DNA of 64,000 bases from Toxonevra muliebris (Eukaryota > Arthropoda > Insecta > Diptera > Pallopteridae). The stretch is from NCBI GenBank assembly GCA_963691655.1, contig OY829329.1:64226852-64290851 (forward strand), in the 5' to 3' direction. A model generated the notes under the pieces. It was not told the DNA's origin and made no database searches. It saw nothing but the letters and a program-made list of their open reading frames with translations. Of the stretch, positions 32,741 through 43,900 are shown piece after piece. Position 1 is the stretch's first letter, and each line of letters opens with the position of its first letter. The position numbers and the translations under genes are program-made.

Positions 32741-34372
32741 GCCTGTTTTTTGATGGCGGAAACGATTGCAAATCACTGGAATGCCTGAAATCAAAAAATC
32801 AAACAGAATTAGATAAAGTACATGTTTTTCTATAACATAGACTATTATTATTGATTTCGGACAAAAATTCACAAAATGGCGGACCTTTGAATTGTATTTC
32901 GAAAATTCAATGCTTTTTGGTTAAAAGCTGAGCTAAAAATTATAGAAAATCTCTATCAATCTTCTTCTTAATAGTCAAAGTTATAGCTATTGATGTATTA
33001 AATAACATTGCAAAATTTCAAAGCGATTGGTTGAATAGTTTTTGAGTTACAAAGTCCGCCAATCGTAAAAACACTGTTTCGAGAAAAATGCGTTTAAAGT
33101 TTTGTGAAGCAATGTTTCGTGTATATCGTGTATCACTTTCAATCAGCTATGCCTGGTCCATACAAAATCCCTTCAGACTCTTCATAGGCTTGGTTTTCTT
33201 GGTTTCGAACAAGACAATAAAAAAAAAATCGATTTTTTGACCCCGAGAATGGGAGGGGGGGGGGGGGTACCCTTAAGTTGTATAGGAGAAGTTTATGGAA
33301 TGGGTTCAGTTTGATTTTGGAAAGAGCAGTGCAGTAACAGATACCATCAGAGAGATACTTCTTTTCAAGTTCTTATAAGTCTTGCAATGAGTGCTGTGTG
33401 CGATACAGGGTCTAAATCCATAGTTCCATATTATCTAAAGTTCCGTAAGTATTGCAATTAGTCAGTTTGAATAAATATGTGTGAGAGGAGTATAGCCAAG
33501 TAGGTACCAGGTTCCCATGCCCTGGAAGTAAGAGAGTGTATATATTTACCTTTTTTTTTATAGATATCGCTACCGATTGCATTTGAGTAATGACTGAGTT
33601 GTTATTTGCTTATTTCGTAGAAAATCTAAAAATATTCGACTACTTTCATTTTATTACAAATTTAGGTAATTTTAAATTCGGTTTTCTGTAAAACACTTGA
33701 AGTAGAGTAATCTGATTGTGATACTCTATAGCGTAAAAGACAATGAGAAAAAAAAATTATACTTTACTCCTATACTTAATACAGAGTATAGATGGGAAAG
33801 GGAAAAGAAAGGGGTCTTGAACTGTGTACTTAAGATGAAATATGTAAAGAAAGTAGGTAAGATAAAGCAAAAAAGAGGGAGTGAGAGGCGTGTATATATA
33901 TATTACCTTGCAGTGAATAAGAATAAGTTTTTACAATTACTTAAAGGGTGATGTTGGCAATGGTGGCTAGCAACGACTTCTACACCAGAACAATTACTTT
34001 TTTGTGAATCACGATTTGGCGCGCTATAAGTACTAAGCAAAAAAAAAAAATAATAATTGCATATAAACAACAAAATGCATTATAACAATTAGTAGTTTTT
34101 ATATGTATATATGCTTGTGTGAATGGATGTATGACTGCATAAAGTAACTATGTAAATAAGCTCAATTACAAGTACTTCAATAAACCAAAAAAAAAAAAAT
34201 AATAAACACTTTGATAGAACAGTTTTTCATACAATTACAACATAGGCGTATAATGTTGCGCTCGTATATTTACGCGTATTCAAACACTACGTATTTGTAA
34301 AATTGTTATAAATCTATGACTTAAAAATAAATTCAAAAATCTGAAATAATTTTGTTTTTCAATTTTAATTTC
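32741..34372. other. Non-coding stretch upstream of the exon at 34739
   Basis: A G-run at about 33249-33266 and A-runs near 34040 and 34187. May include promoter and 5' introns of the gene that starts at 34739, but none can be shown. Confidence 0.4.
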
Positions 34373-34738
34373 AGCTCAAAATATCTCAAAAATCTGAATA
34401 GTTAAATAATCGCCTAAAAATCAAATGTCCAGTGAATACCCTTAATATTCACATGAAATTGAAGCTGTTTTAAATATCTATTACCCCCTCAAAAAAAAAA
34501 GAAAATAAAATAAAAAAAAAAAAGAAAGTGTTATAAAATATAATAATAAATATATAATTTTAATTGAAATAATTCAACTGCCGTCGTGTTTGTGTGTGTA
34601 AAATTTAATTTTTAATTCAAAAATTCCTAATTAATTAAATGGGAAAAAAATTGTGTTGTTTTTATGAATATTCGTATTGTGTTTTGATGCTGCTATAAAA
34701 AAAAAAGTGTATATAATGATCTAAGTTTTTAAACTGGG

Positions 34739-34888
34739 ATGAATACCAGCAATTTACAGGAGACATCCCTCTCCCAATTGGACGATAATAGTCCTACAGC
34801 TAGTATTGCTGAAGCTGAAGCTGTTATAGCGACAACAGAATTATACAACGGTTTCGAGTATAGTCTACAACAACAACAACCACAACAG
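34739..34888 (+). CDS. First coding exon of an unidentified gene (50 codons)
   Basis: ATG at 34739-34741, then 50 uninterrupted codons to a consensus donor CAG/GTAAGT at 34888/34889 (phase 0). The peptide starts MNTSNLQETSLSQLDDNS and continues with an Ala/Glu-rich segment, IAEAEAVIATTELYNGFEYS, then a Gln-rich end (QQQQPQQ). Codon use and composition differ sharply from the surrounding low-complexity DNA. A possible 5' boundary is an acceptor-like TTTTAATTTCAG at 34363-34374, which would make the rest of the exon untranslated. Gln-rich, Ser/Thr-rich N-termini are common in fly transcriptional regulators, but the gene cannot be named. No downstream exon was found, so the following intron is long or the gene leaves the window. 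Confidence 0.7.
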
Positions 34889-35689
34889 GTAAGTTTTCTT
34901 CTTTTTTTTTAGAAACTTTAACCATTTTGTAGTTCTCATAAATTGCATTAAACATAGTCATATTTACTCATACATATATTAATTTAGTTACTTGTATTTT
35001 TAATGGAAACTAATTTACACGTGTTTCGATTTCGATTTACGTGAGTTCAATCGATGTTTTTTTTTGATATTTTTATTTATTTATTTATTTATTTTTTTTA
35101 ATTTTTTCTTTTATTTTGATCGACAAAAGATTCCATAGCATTAATTAGCATTGAATTTAATATCGAAACTACCAAATAATATAATCATAAATATCATTGA
35201 AATAGTCTTGAAGCGATTTTTATGTTAATTAATGTTGTCCCATGCGCGGTGGTTATGTTCAATTTCTAATAATAAAGAAGAAAAACAAAAACAAAAAAAA
35301 AAACCAAATCACAAACAAAAATAATAGAAACAATAAAATTAATTTTTGGTATTAAAAGTTTCCGGCAGTGGACGGGGTAAATTCATGTTATGGTAAAAAC
35401 AGAAAATGATTTTGGTCAAGGAAACTTAAAGAAAGATGTAATGAAGTCACTGAGAGTATAGCTCTCGAAAATACTTTCAGCTAGACCGAGATTGAAACGT
35501 ATGAATAACAGTGATCGATTCCAAATAAACTCGTACGCTTTCCAGAAAAATATACAGCTTCGCTCGTTTAATTCAATTTTTAAACGTATACTTAAGGAAT
35601 AGCTTTAAACGCTTTCCTGAAGGCATATTTGGTGTAAAAAGTACAGCATAATATATAAAAATATTTAAAATATTAAATCTGGTTTAGAG
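34889..35689 (+). other. Start of the long intron after the exon at 34739
   Basis: AT-rich; (TTTA)n near 35075-35095. No exon seen. Confidence 0.4.
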
Positions 35690-35990
35690 CAACATAGATC
35701 GGAATAGAGACAAGACCGGAAACCAGAGCAAAAATCAGATTAAAACCCAGAACAAAGCTAGTCCAGAAACTAGATTAAAATACAGACAAAAAATCAAACT
35801 AAAACCCTGCTCAATAATCAAATTAACTTTAAGATCCAACTCACGCCAAAATCGAACTAAAATTACAAATCAAAAGTTAGTCAAAAAATCAGACGAAAGT
35901 TTCAACCAAAAATCACCTAAAAACTAGACCGAAAATTTTAAAAAAACTCAGACCAAAAAGTAGACCAGTTTAAAATTAGAAAAAAAATTG
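35690..35990. repeat. Degenerate AGACCAAAAATCAGA-type repeat
   Basis: Loose tandem units of 12-25 bp built on AGACCAAAAATCAGATTAAA. It is the reverse complement of the GGTCTGAATTTTGGTT-type repeats at 43880-44920, 47500-47700 and 48480-49020. A second block in this orientation lies at 37970-38320. Confidence 0.65.
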
Positions 35991-36059
35991 GCTATTTGAA
36001 AATCTTTTTTAAAGAAACTATAATATTTTTTATAAATATCTTATTAAAGTAGATCAAAA

Positions 36060-36960
36060 CAAAATTTTTTTTGACCACTTTTAGTCTAAGATGGCGGTGG
36101 TAGAGAGCATATCTAAAAAAGTCAATTTTTGGTGGTATAACGGATACCGAGCTTCCTAATAAAGATAGAGACATAAACTAGAAAAGCTATGGTTTGTTAG
36201 ACATTTCAATAAAAAATTTTGGTTTTTCAAAATCTGTTCAGTAGAACTTGAGATATCAGTCCTATCAGTTCAAAAAATATCATTTTGAGAAAAACTGAAA
36301 TCGATTATGCAAATTACTTTTAGTCAACAAACCCTGGTGCATGCTGATTGTCCTCAAGTTGTGTCAACTTCTTCAGATGCACTTGGGCTCTTTTTCTCGC
36401 TGAATGTGCTTCTTTAGAATGTTCTTCCCTCATTCTGTTGCCTTGAGCAATGGGAGCTTCTTCGATTTTCAACACATGAAAACGTAGTTTTCGATATTTA
36501 CGACTTGGATGTCAGTTTTTCAAAATTCAAAGTGGCGGATCCAATATGGCGAAAATTTTTTTAAAATTTGATCTGATTAACTTGAAACCCATTGCTCGGG
36601 AGTTTTCGGGGTCGCTAGTTACGAATCTGGCATCAGATTTTAAAAACGCAAAATGGCAGATCCATTATGGCGGAAGAATTAAAAAAAAACTGATTGGATC
36701 CGCTTGAAACTCGTTGCAAGCGGATTTTTGAGGTCACCGATTACGAATTTAATGCTAGATTTGTAATCAGCGATCCTGAAAACCCACGAGTAACGAGTTT
36801 CAAGCGAACCCGATGAACTTGAAAATAATCGGTCATTTTAGATCTGCTATTTTGAGTTTTGAAAAGCCAATCTCAGATTCCTAATCAGCGTCCCCAGAAA
36901 CCGAATCAGTTTTTAAAAAAAATTCCCTCCATTTTGAATTTCAAAAATCTTATGTCTGAT
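36060..36960. repeat. TGGCGGATCC-type tandem and inverted repeat
   Basis: Diverged units of about 120-140 bp carry AAAGTGGCGGATCCAATATG, TTGAAACYCRTTGC, TTTTCGGGGTCGCTAGTTAC and GAATCTGGCATCAGAT (from about 36528 and 36648). At 36757-36900 the same motifs occur in reverse (ATCAGCGATCC, GAGTTTCAAGCG, GATCTGCTATTTTGA). The array is old and degenerate. Confidence 0.65.
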
Positions 36961-37164
36961 TTTGAAGCTGTTTTCTCGAAAACCTCTTTTTGAACGTTAG
37001 GTCTATTTTTTAGTACACCACGGAACAATTCTAGGTATAACTTTCGTTTTACTTTGAATTTTTCACTAATATTTTATAAGAGTATTCTTGAAACTATAAG
37101 GGATCCAAAAATCGAAAAGAAAAAAAATCTATGGTCTTCAAATTTTAAACTGGAATGTCCCCTT

Positions 37165-37944
37165 GGGTTGGGTTGGATTGGAGTGGCTGTCGAGAGACAT
37201 ACTTAGGCCTGAACGGCCCAGTTGGGCCTACAGTTTAACGCCGATTCCGAACGGCGGTGTGGGAATTTTTTTTATTAGCTTATTGGTTTTGCCATTACCA
37301 GAGTTGGGTAGTAATATTTCCTTTAGGAATTAAATTCCATCTCCATTCCAATTACAAGGAATTGTAATTGGTACTTTAATTGCGGGTCACTTCTCTTGTA
37401 ACGGCTTATTAGAAGCATTTTACAATGTTTTGCGAAAAATTTTTTTTTTTGTCTTGCTTTTTTGGATCAAGGAATCATTCCAACTAAATTGGAATTTAAT
37501 TCGAAGAAAGTAATTGATTACACTTAAATAATAAATTCCTTTCCTTTCAATTACAATACATTATCAATTCCTTGAAGGAATTGATATATTTTTATTTACA
37601 AAATACAATTCTCTGTAAAGGAATCGAAAATTTTTCCAATTCCATTACCTAGGAACTAAAAATTTTAATTACCGATTCCATTACCAAGGAATTGAAAACA
37701 TTAAAGTACCAATTACAACTCCTTGTAATTGGAATTGGGATTGTAATGTAATTGAATTTACCCAGCTCTGGCCATTACCAACCAAGGTGTGTACTTGTGC
37801 ACTATCTTATAATTCTCATACACTTCATATTGGTTGTGAATATAAGAAAGTTATGGAAACTAACCGCCAGACGAAGACAAGAATCGAACCCGAACCTCTC
37901 AGAAGAAAGTCTAGTGCACTACCCACTAGACTATCGAGATCGTC
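37165..37944 (-). mobile_element. tRNA-derived SINE, copy 2, split by a hAT MITE
   Basis: Same family as 23247-23558. It is flanked by an 11-bp duplication AATGTCCCCTT (37154-37164, 37945-37955). The (AACCC/T)n tail is on the left, the body includes CCGATTCCGAACGGCGGTG, and the tRNA head is at 37868-37944 in reverse. Removing the insert 37299-37770 and one 8-bp duplication leaves a 300-bp SINE. Confidence 0.9.
37299..37770. mobile_element. 472-bp hAT MITE inside the SINE
   Basis: Ends CAGAGTTGGGTAGTAA and TTTACCCAGCTCTG, with the 8-bp duplication GCCATTAC at 37291-37298 and 37771-37778. The intact SINE at 23247 has a single GCCATTAC at this place, so the empty site is known. The interior is rich in GGAATTG/CAATTCC and folds back on itself. 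It is the same family as 9355-11020. Confidence 0.93.
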
Positions 37945-37969
37945 AATGTCCCCTTAAAGCAAACTAAAA

Positions 37970-38320
37970 GTCAGAGTAAGTTCAGATCGAAGGCTGACCA
38001 AAAATCAGATCAAAATATTAACTAAGATTTAAACTTAAAATTAGATCAAAACTCAAACCGTAATTAAAATCAAATTCAAACCAACAACAAAAACAAATTC
38101 GGGCTAGAATCAAAGTCAAATTTGGGTCAAAATTCGGACCAAAAGAAGACCGAAATTTAGACAAAATATTAGACCGAAAATTTAGACAAAAAATTTGGAT
38201 TAAAAATTCAGATCACAAATTATATCAAAATTCGCATCAGAAATCAGACTAAAACTTTGGCTTAAAGTCAAACAAAAGTTGGAGTAAAACAAGACCAAAT
38301 CTTGCGATCTGTATCAAGAT
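37970..38320. repeat. Degenerate AGACCAAAAATCAGA-type repeat, second block
   Basis: Continuation of the family at 35690-35990, with units such as ATCAGATCAAAAT and TTAGACAAAAAATT. Confidence 0.6.
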
Positions 38321-38394
38321 GGCTCCTGCTTCGCAAGAAACAAGAATGTGGTTAGTGCAGACCTTAGTTCTTTGCTGAAAATTACTGTTAGAAA

Positions 38395-38955
38395 GTTAAT
38401 ATGACTTTTACATTTAACATGACCATGGATGACTAAATTTCAATTTAACTCTGCTCAAGTTTAATTTAACATTCCTCTAGTTTAATTTTAATTTTGCTTT
38501 AGTTAAATTTAGCAGTGTTCCTGTTCAATTTAACTCTGTTTTAGTTCATTTTAATATTGTTCTTGCATAATTTAACTCTGTTCTTGTAATATTTACAAAA
38601 CTGTTTTCTAGTCTTCTAGCTTTAATTAAGTATATTCAACAACTACTTACTATAATGGCATAACAGCCCGTCGAGGGCCTAGGCCTAGCTTTTAGCATCC
38701 ATTCATGTTGTGTAAGTTCTATTTATACACGAATGGAAGAGACCTACAGTTTTATGCTGGATTCGAACAAAGTGAAAAGCTTTTCTTAGGTTTGCCATTC
38801 AATAGGAGGTACCGCGTAGATTTTTTTTATTCTAAAGTCTGTGGTAGTTCAATTTAATTTGGTTGTAGTTCCTTTTAATTCTGTTTTCGTTCAATTTAAC
38901 TCTATTCTTATTAATTTAACTTCATTTAAGTTCAGTTTATACTTGTAGTTTGACA
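38395..38955. repeat. TTCAATTTAACTCTG-type degenerate repeat with SINE relic
   Basis: Units near TTCAATTTAACTCTGTTCTAG recur about every 22-35 bp at 38440-38600 and 38845-38955. Between them (about 38645-38825) lies a block with GAGACCTACAGTTTTATGCTG and AGGTTTGCCATTC, a relic of a second SINE type sharing the body motif of the SINE at 23247. Confidence 0.5.
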
Positions 38956-40292
38956 GCAAGCTCTCTCACCGTTACTGTGCGATTTCTTTCGACTGCGAGA
39001 TTTAAGAGCAGATTAGCTCTTCAGCTCTTCCAGAACGAGTACTATCTCATTATTCAAAATTTCAACTTCTAATAACTGAAATCAGCACCGGCATTTCCAT
39101 TCACAAATAATGTCTTCCCAGTACGTATTTCTATAAAAAAGAGAACAAGAAGCTTTGGAATTATAATTTATAGATATCTAAAAAATCTGACATATATGTC
39201 TGAAATTTCTACCAATTATTTAACCGTAACTGTATGAGTTTTGTATCTTTTCATAGAGCTTATTAAATCTAAATAATTTCCAACGTACAAATAAACAGAA
39301 AAATACATATCTACAGAATAATAATTTTGTATATACCCCACCTTATAAATTTACTATTTTTGTATTGTTTTGTGTACCAAAAAATATTCAAATTTTATTA
39401 CTTTTAGCTGTTGTGGTCTCAACGAAAGATGAAGAGAAGAGATGTAGTAGAAATTGGCAAACTAAAACCTACTTATTTTAATAGATATTTTATTGTTTTT
39501 TTTTTTTGGATTATGTACAATTTGTATGTATTTTGCATGAATTAGAGTATCATAACCGCGTTATGATATCATATTCGTACCGCTACGTCTACCCCTACCC
39601 CTGCACTTCACTTTACTTTTCTTGGACAGTGAATAATATAAAATATTACTTGTTCGTTTTGCATTTATGTTGAACAAAATTTCACGATAGCAATCGTTAG
39701 CAACTATTTTGGTATTTATTAAATTCTCTAGAATTTTAAATACATTTTTTTTTTAATGGATTATTTTAATATTTTACTATGTAGTTTTGTTTCATTAGAC
39801 AAAAAAAAAATGTGTATATATTTGTAATTCTAAGTTTTTTAATATTAATTTGCTATTATACAGGCTTAATCAAATTACCGTTAGTTTTTGACATTTAGAC
39901 CTTTAGGTAATTGACCTTTTCATGCTTGAAAAATATCGTAGATTTCGCTTAGTTACTATTTGGAGGTTGTTAGTACTTAGTCATTAATATAGACTACACT
40001 GAGGTAGTCAGAGTTTAATCAGAGACATTACATGGCAGCTCCAAGCAAACAAAAGAAGTCAGAGGCAGTTGGAGGTATTAACAGGCAGTCAGAAGTGGTC
40101 AGAAGCTGATAACAAAGAGAAAGCCTGACAATCGGAGGAAGTCAGAGGTATTCAGAAGATTTCTCAAGTTCTCAGACTAAACTGGTGATTCTCAGTGGAA
40201 GTCAGAAGATATCTGTAGGAGGCGCTCTAACCCAGATACAGCCAGTGTTAAAAATAGAAAAATAATTCTATTATACATATTACATACCATTA
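38956..40292. other. Non-coding stretch, nothing recognised
   Basis: A palindrome-like ATCATAACCGCGTTATGAT lies near 39548. GTCAGARG-type repeats lie near 40060-40200. No gene is supported. Confidence 0.45.
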
Positions 40293-41205
40293 GACTTATA
40301 CAGATGGCTCCAAGACAAACGAAGGAGTTGGGGCAGGAGTGTACGGAATTAGACCAAAAAAAGATATTTATGCTGGTATGGGCACAGGTAACTCAGTTTT
40401 CCAAGCCGAGGTGCATGCCATCGAGCTTTGCCTAAGGGAGTATGAAAACAGATCTGTGCACAGCAAGAACATTTACATACACTCTGATAGCAAAGCGGCT
40501 TTTCTTGCACTAACTGCATATAAAATTACCTCCAAACTAGTTTGGGACTGCCTACAGCTCCTAATCTGCCTAGTTTCTCATAACAGAGTACAACTCATTT
40601 GGGTGCCAGGGCATAGAGGACATGTGGGCAATGAAATGGCGGACGAACTTGCAAGGACAGAATTATCCAGTGAATTCACTGGACCACGACCATTCAGCGG
40701 TCTACCATGGAGTTCCGTTAAAATCAGTTTAAAAAATTGGCTGGACAGTAACTCGCTACAATACTGGAGGGAAACCCCCGGTAACAGACAAGCTAAATCA
40801 TTCGTGCCAAAGATCTGTCAACGCAGAACTAAACAGCTGCTTAATTTAGGCAGGAACCAAATCCGAATTGCCACAGGATTCTATACAGGGCACTGGGGTA
40901 GGTAGGTAGGGTCAAAAACCACTTATCGAACTTGGGTCTAGCACAAGACGATACGCGCCGAATATGTAACGAGGAGGAAGAAACAGCAGAACATATTTTA
41001 TGCCACTGTGAGTGTCTAATGAGGTCCCGACTTCGTTACTTGGGAAATTCTATCCTACAACCGCAAGACATTGCGGATTGTTCTCCTAAAGAGATATTAA
41101 ATTTCCTATAAACACAATAATCTTTAAGGTATATCACAATAGGCCCTAGATGGCCGCAGTGATCTGGGAAATTATTGCCCACCTCCGTATAAATCTAATC
41201 TAATC
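40293..41205 (+). mobile_element. I-clade-like LINE 3' end with RNase H domain
   Basis: A plus-strand frame from about 40297 to 40905 encodes an RNase H domain with its acidic residues: YTDGSK (Asp 40303), AEVHAIEL, HSDSKAAF and GNEMADELAR, with the WVPGHRGHVGN block between the last two. RRTKQLLNLGRNQIRIATGF and TGHWG follow. A GGTAGGTAGGTAGGG slippage at about 40898 shifts the frame. The C-terminal motif ICNEEEETAEHILCHCE continues in the new frame to TAA near 41110. The 3' tail is TAAATCTAATCTAATCT at about 41190-41205. The 5' end with the reverse transcriptase is missing. Confidence 0.85.
40339..40905 (+). pseudogene. LINE RNase H domain, 188 open codons
   Basis: The open part of the element at 40293-41205. 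The ATG at 40339 is internal: the first catalytic Asp lies 12 codons upstream at 40303 in the same frame. The stop at 40903-40905 results from the GGTA slippage rather than being the family's normal end. Confidence 0.83.
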
Positions 41206-41681
41206 TACCATTAGACTTGGATCTTTAAAAATACAATAGTATCAAACCCAAATTATTTAAAACAAAAATTGGAAAAATGCAGGAAATAAAGACACAAATT
41301 ATATATAAATCGAAAAGCATTAATTATGAATTGTAATTTAAACCCTTTTAATTACAATTATAGCCAATGACGGACACGACTACAAAACACAAAAAAAACA
41401 AAAAAAGAGTGGGAATGTTAAAACAAAAAATAAGTTACAGAAACAACAGCAATACACAAAAACACATGCCTCTTTCAATGGCACTTAACTAAATTAAAAA
41501 TAAAGAAAAAAAAATATAAAATAATTTTAAACTCTATACCAAATAAAGGTTTAAGAAATAATTGATAATTTATTCAAATAAAAACTTGAAAATAATTTTA
41601 CCTTATTATTAATTCTATTACTCAATACAACCATACACACACATACATATGGCTATATATGCGTTTTTGAATTTGTAGTGA
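41206..41681. other. Spacer, nothing recognised
   Basis: A-rich DNA with AAAACA microsatellite-like tracts. No supported feature. Confidence 0.5.
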
Positions 41682-42596
41682 CCCAGCGGTAAACAGAAGC
41701 ACTAGAATAGCGCTAAATAAATGCTTAACTGCAAGCACTTAAGTGCACTAAAAACACATACTTATGTTCCATATAAATTTTAACATTGCGAATGAACGAG
41801 CGAAAGTGCCTATCTAACGCACTTATTGTTGGCGCTTGTTTAGTGCTAAAGCATTACTTTTATAAGCACTTTCGCTCATTCATTCGCTGCTTCGTACTTA
41901 CTTTAGTTGAGGAAAAGAGGTGAGAGAAAAAACTATCGAGTATTGAACCATGCATTCTTATTTTTTATCGCAACGTCATTTTAAACCAAAAATATATGTA
42001 TTATTTATTTTTTATAAAACAATTGAAAAAAAAAAAATAATTAAAATAAAACGCACACACTTTTCCATACCACTTAACTTCGCTGTTGCAAGAAAACTTA
42101 CTCGCTTCGTTTCTCGCTCAGTCAATCGTTCGTAGCGTCTCCCTGAACGATCCTCGTTTTTATTACACGATTGAAAACTTAATTTGAAACGCTGAGAAGA
42201 AAAGTGGTATAACTTCTACGTTCAGAAAAAAGTTGAATAATTTTACTTAAGAGCAAAAGCAAAACGAAATATGTTCAGAGCAAAAGTGAAACGAAATATG
42301 TTCAGAGCGAAAACGGAATAAAAAACTATGCTGTTCTTGCTCTGAAAGAATTTTTATATCATGCTCTTACTTTTAAGGCGTTTCGTTTTCACTCTAAACC
42401 GTATTACTTATGCCATTCTTGCACTGACACTCTAAATTATTTCACTTTTGCTCTTATATAAATTTTAGCCCGCTTTTCCTCTCAGCCTGTCATTTGTTCT
42501 TCGCATGGTTGCTTTGCAATTTCCGGCTGAAATGGTGCACTTGCAAGAACTTTTTAAGCGCTTGATTTTGAAGCACTTGTCTAAAAAACCGCTGGG
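41682..42596. mobile_element. Foldback/MITE-like element with CCCAGCGGT ends
   Basis: The left end (CCCAGCGGTAAACAGAAGCA) and right end (ACCGCTGGG at 42588-42596, repeated at 42598-42606) begin extended inverted similarity that includes AGCRCT, GCGCT and GCAAG...GTGCAC blocks. Internal inverted pairs include GCGAATGAACGAGCGAAAGT with its complement at 41867-41889, and CAAAAGTGAAACGAAATATG with weaker complements near 42380-42450. No TSD was found, so the class is open. Confidence 0.55.
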
Positions 42597-42606
42597 AACC
42601 GCTGGG

Positions 42607-42858
42607 AAGACACTCACACTCACTTACTCACTTATACAAATACGTACATCGTAAATTTATAGTTACAGCATCTGATTTTATTTTATGTATCTAGTTTTTT
42701 TTTTTTTTCTTTTAGTACATGAGCAATGTATCTTTGGGACTTAATTTTTCGTTGTTGTTGCTTTTTTTTTTACTTCAAGTTTCTTATACATTTTTATTTA
42801 ATTTATATTATCTTACAAAATCACCTTCATTATTGAATTATTTTCTTCTTATGTTTGG

Positions 42859-42893
<35 letters not shown>

Positions 42894-43880
42894 TTTCAAA
42901 TTCTTTATAGTGTATGTGCGTAAGACACTGAGAAAAACAAATGTTTGTAAAAATTATTTTCTAATTATTAAGTTCACCAGTGAGAAATCATGGCGGGTTT
43001 CGATATAAATCGGATTAGACTGACTGTTATACATAATTTGTTAGTGAGAACAAAAACAAATTGTGTAGATCAGGCAGCTTGACCTGATCTGATCTGTTCC
43101 TGTAAAGAAACCCGCCACTATACCTCATCTACTATTTCAGTGATTAGGATTTAAATGTTTTTTTTTTTTTTTAAATAAAATTTTAAAAATATAAAAACAA
43201 TGAAAGAAGAAATAAAAAAAGAAAAATACTGGAATTATTTTACAGAAAGCTAGTATTTAAATGTTCCTACCGAGTCTCTCTCTTAACTTAACTTAGTTGA
43301 ATCTCTCTCCATAATCTGAAATTAAAAGTCCCAGAAACAAACTGATGACTGATTTAGAAGAATAAAAAAAAAATAATAAAAATTATTGGGGAGTGCACTG
43401 CGGCCTAAAATATCTATTAGACCCGCATATATTGATCTATAGTATTTCCACGAGTCTAATCTCCAATAAAAATTTAAATCATTATTAAATTGGATTGAAA
43501 TTACCTTAATTCTTTTCAGTACTTTTGAAAGATTCAGCATCCGTTTCTCGAATTTTACTGGTAAAAATATGAGAATGCTTACTTTTGTTCTTCCAGATAA
43601 ACTCTTTCCTTTGTTTCAACTTAAATTTGTAAATGGAGTACTCATTTGATTTCTTGTACGTACCTCGATCGTTTTACATTCTTCAGATCTGCCCATTTCA
43701 AAAGTGAAAGCGGAAAGGGAGAGGGTATGAGAGGATGGGTTTTGGAAGTTCAGACCTCGTTTAACCAGAATTTCAACCTGAACTAATAAAATTTGTGGTG
43801 TAAGTTGAAACTTTTTGCTAGAAAAGATAAACCTTGCTGTGAAATTTTCTGTGTACGCAATCATAAAAAAAGATGAAGGA
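42607..43880. other. Spacer with a hairpin and (TA)n
   Basis: (TA)n lies at 42859-42881. Near 42990-43125 GGCGGGTTTC and GAAACCCGCC form the base of an imperfect hairpin with ATCRGATTAG/CTGATCTGA-like inner arms, possibly a small foldback element. No gene is supported. Confidence 0.4.
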
Positions 43881-43900
43881 GATTTAGTCCGAATTTTTTT

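Noticed and set aside
32231..32872. 213-residue minus-strand reading frame
   Set aside because: It follows a purine-rich minisatellite. The Phe/Ser/Leu-rich translation has no domain and the frame is open because of composition.
33249..33266. G-run as a quadruplex or regulatory signal
   Set aside because: A single homopolymer tract without the spaced G-runs or gene context needed.
39540..39570. Near-palindrome ATCATAACCGCGTTATGAT as a binding site
   Set aside because: An isolated short palindrome in AT-rich DNA with no context; chance cannot be excluded.
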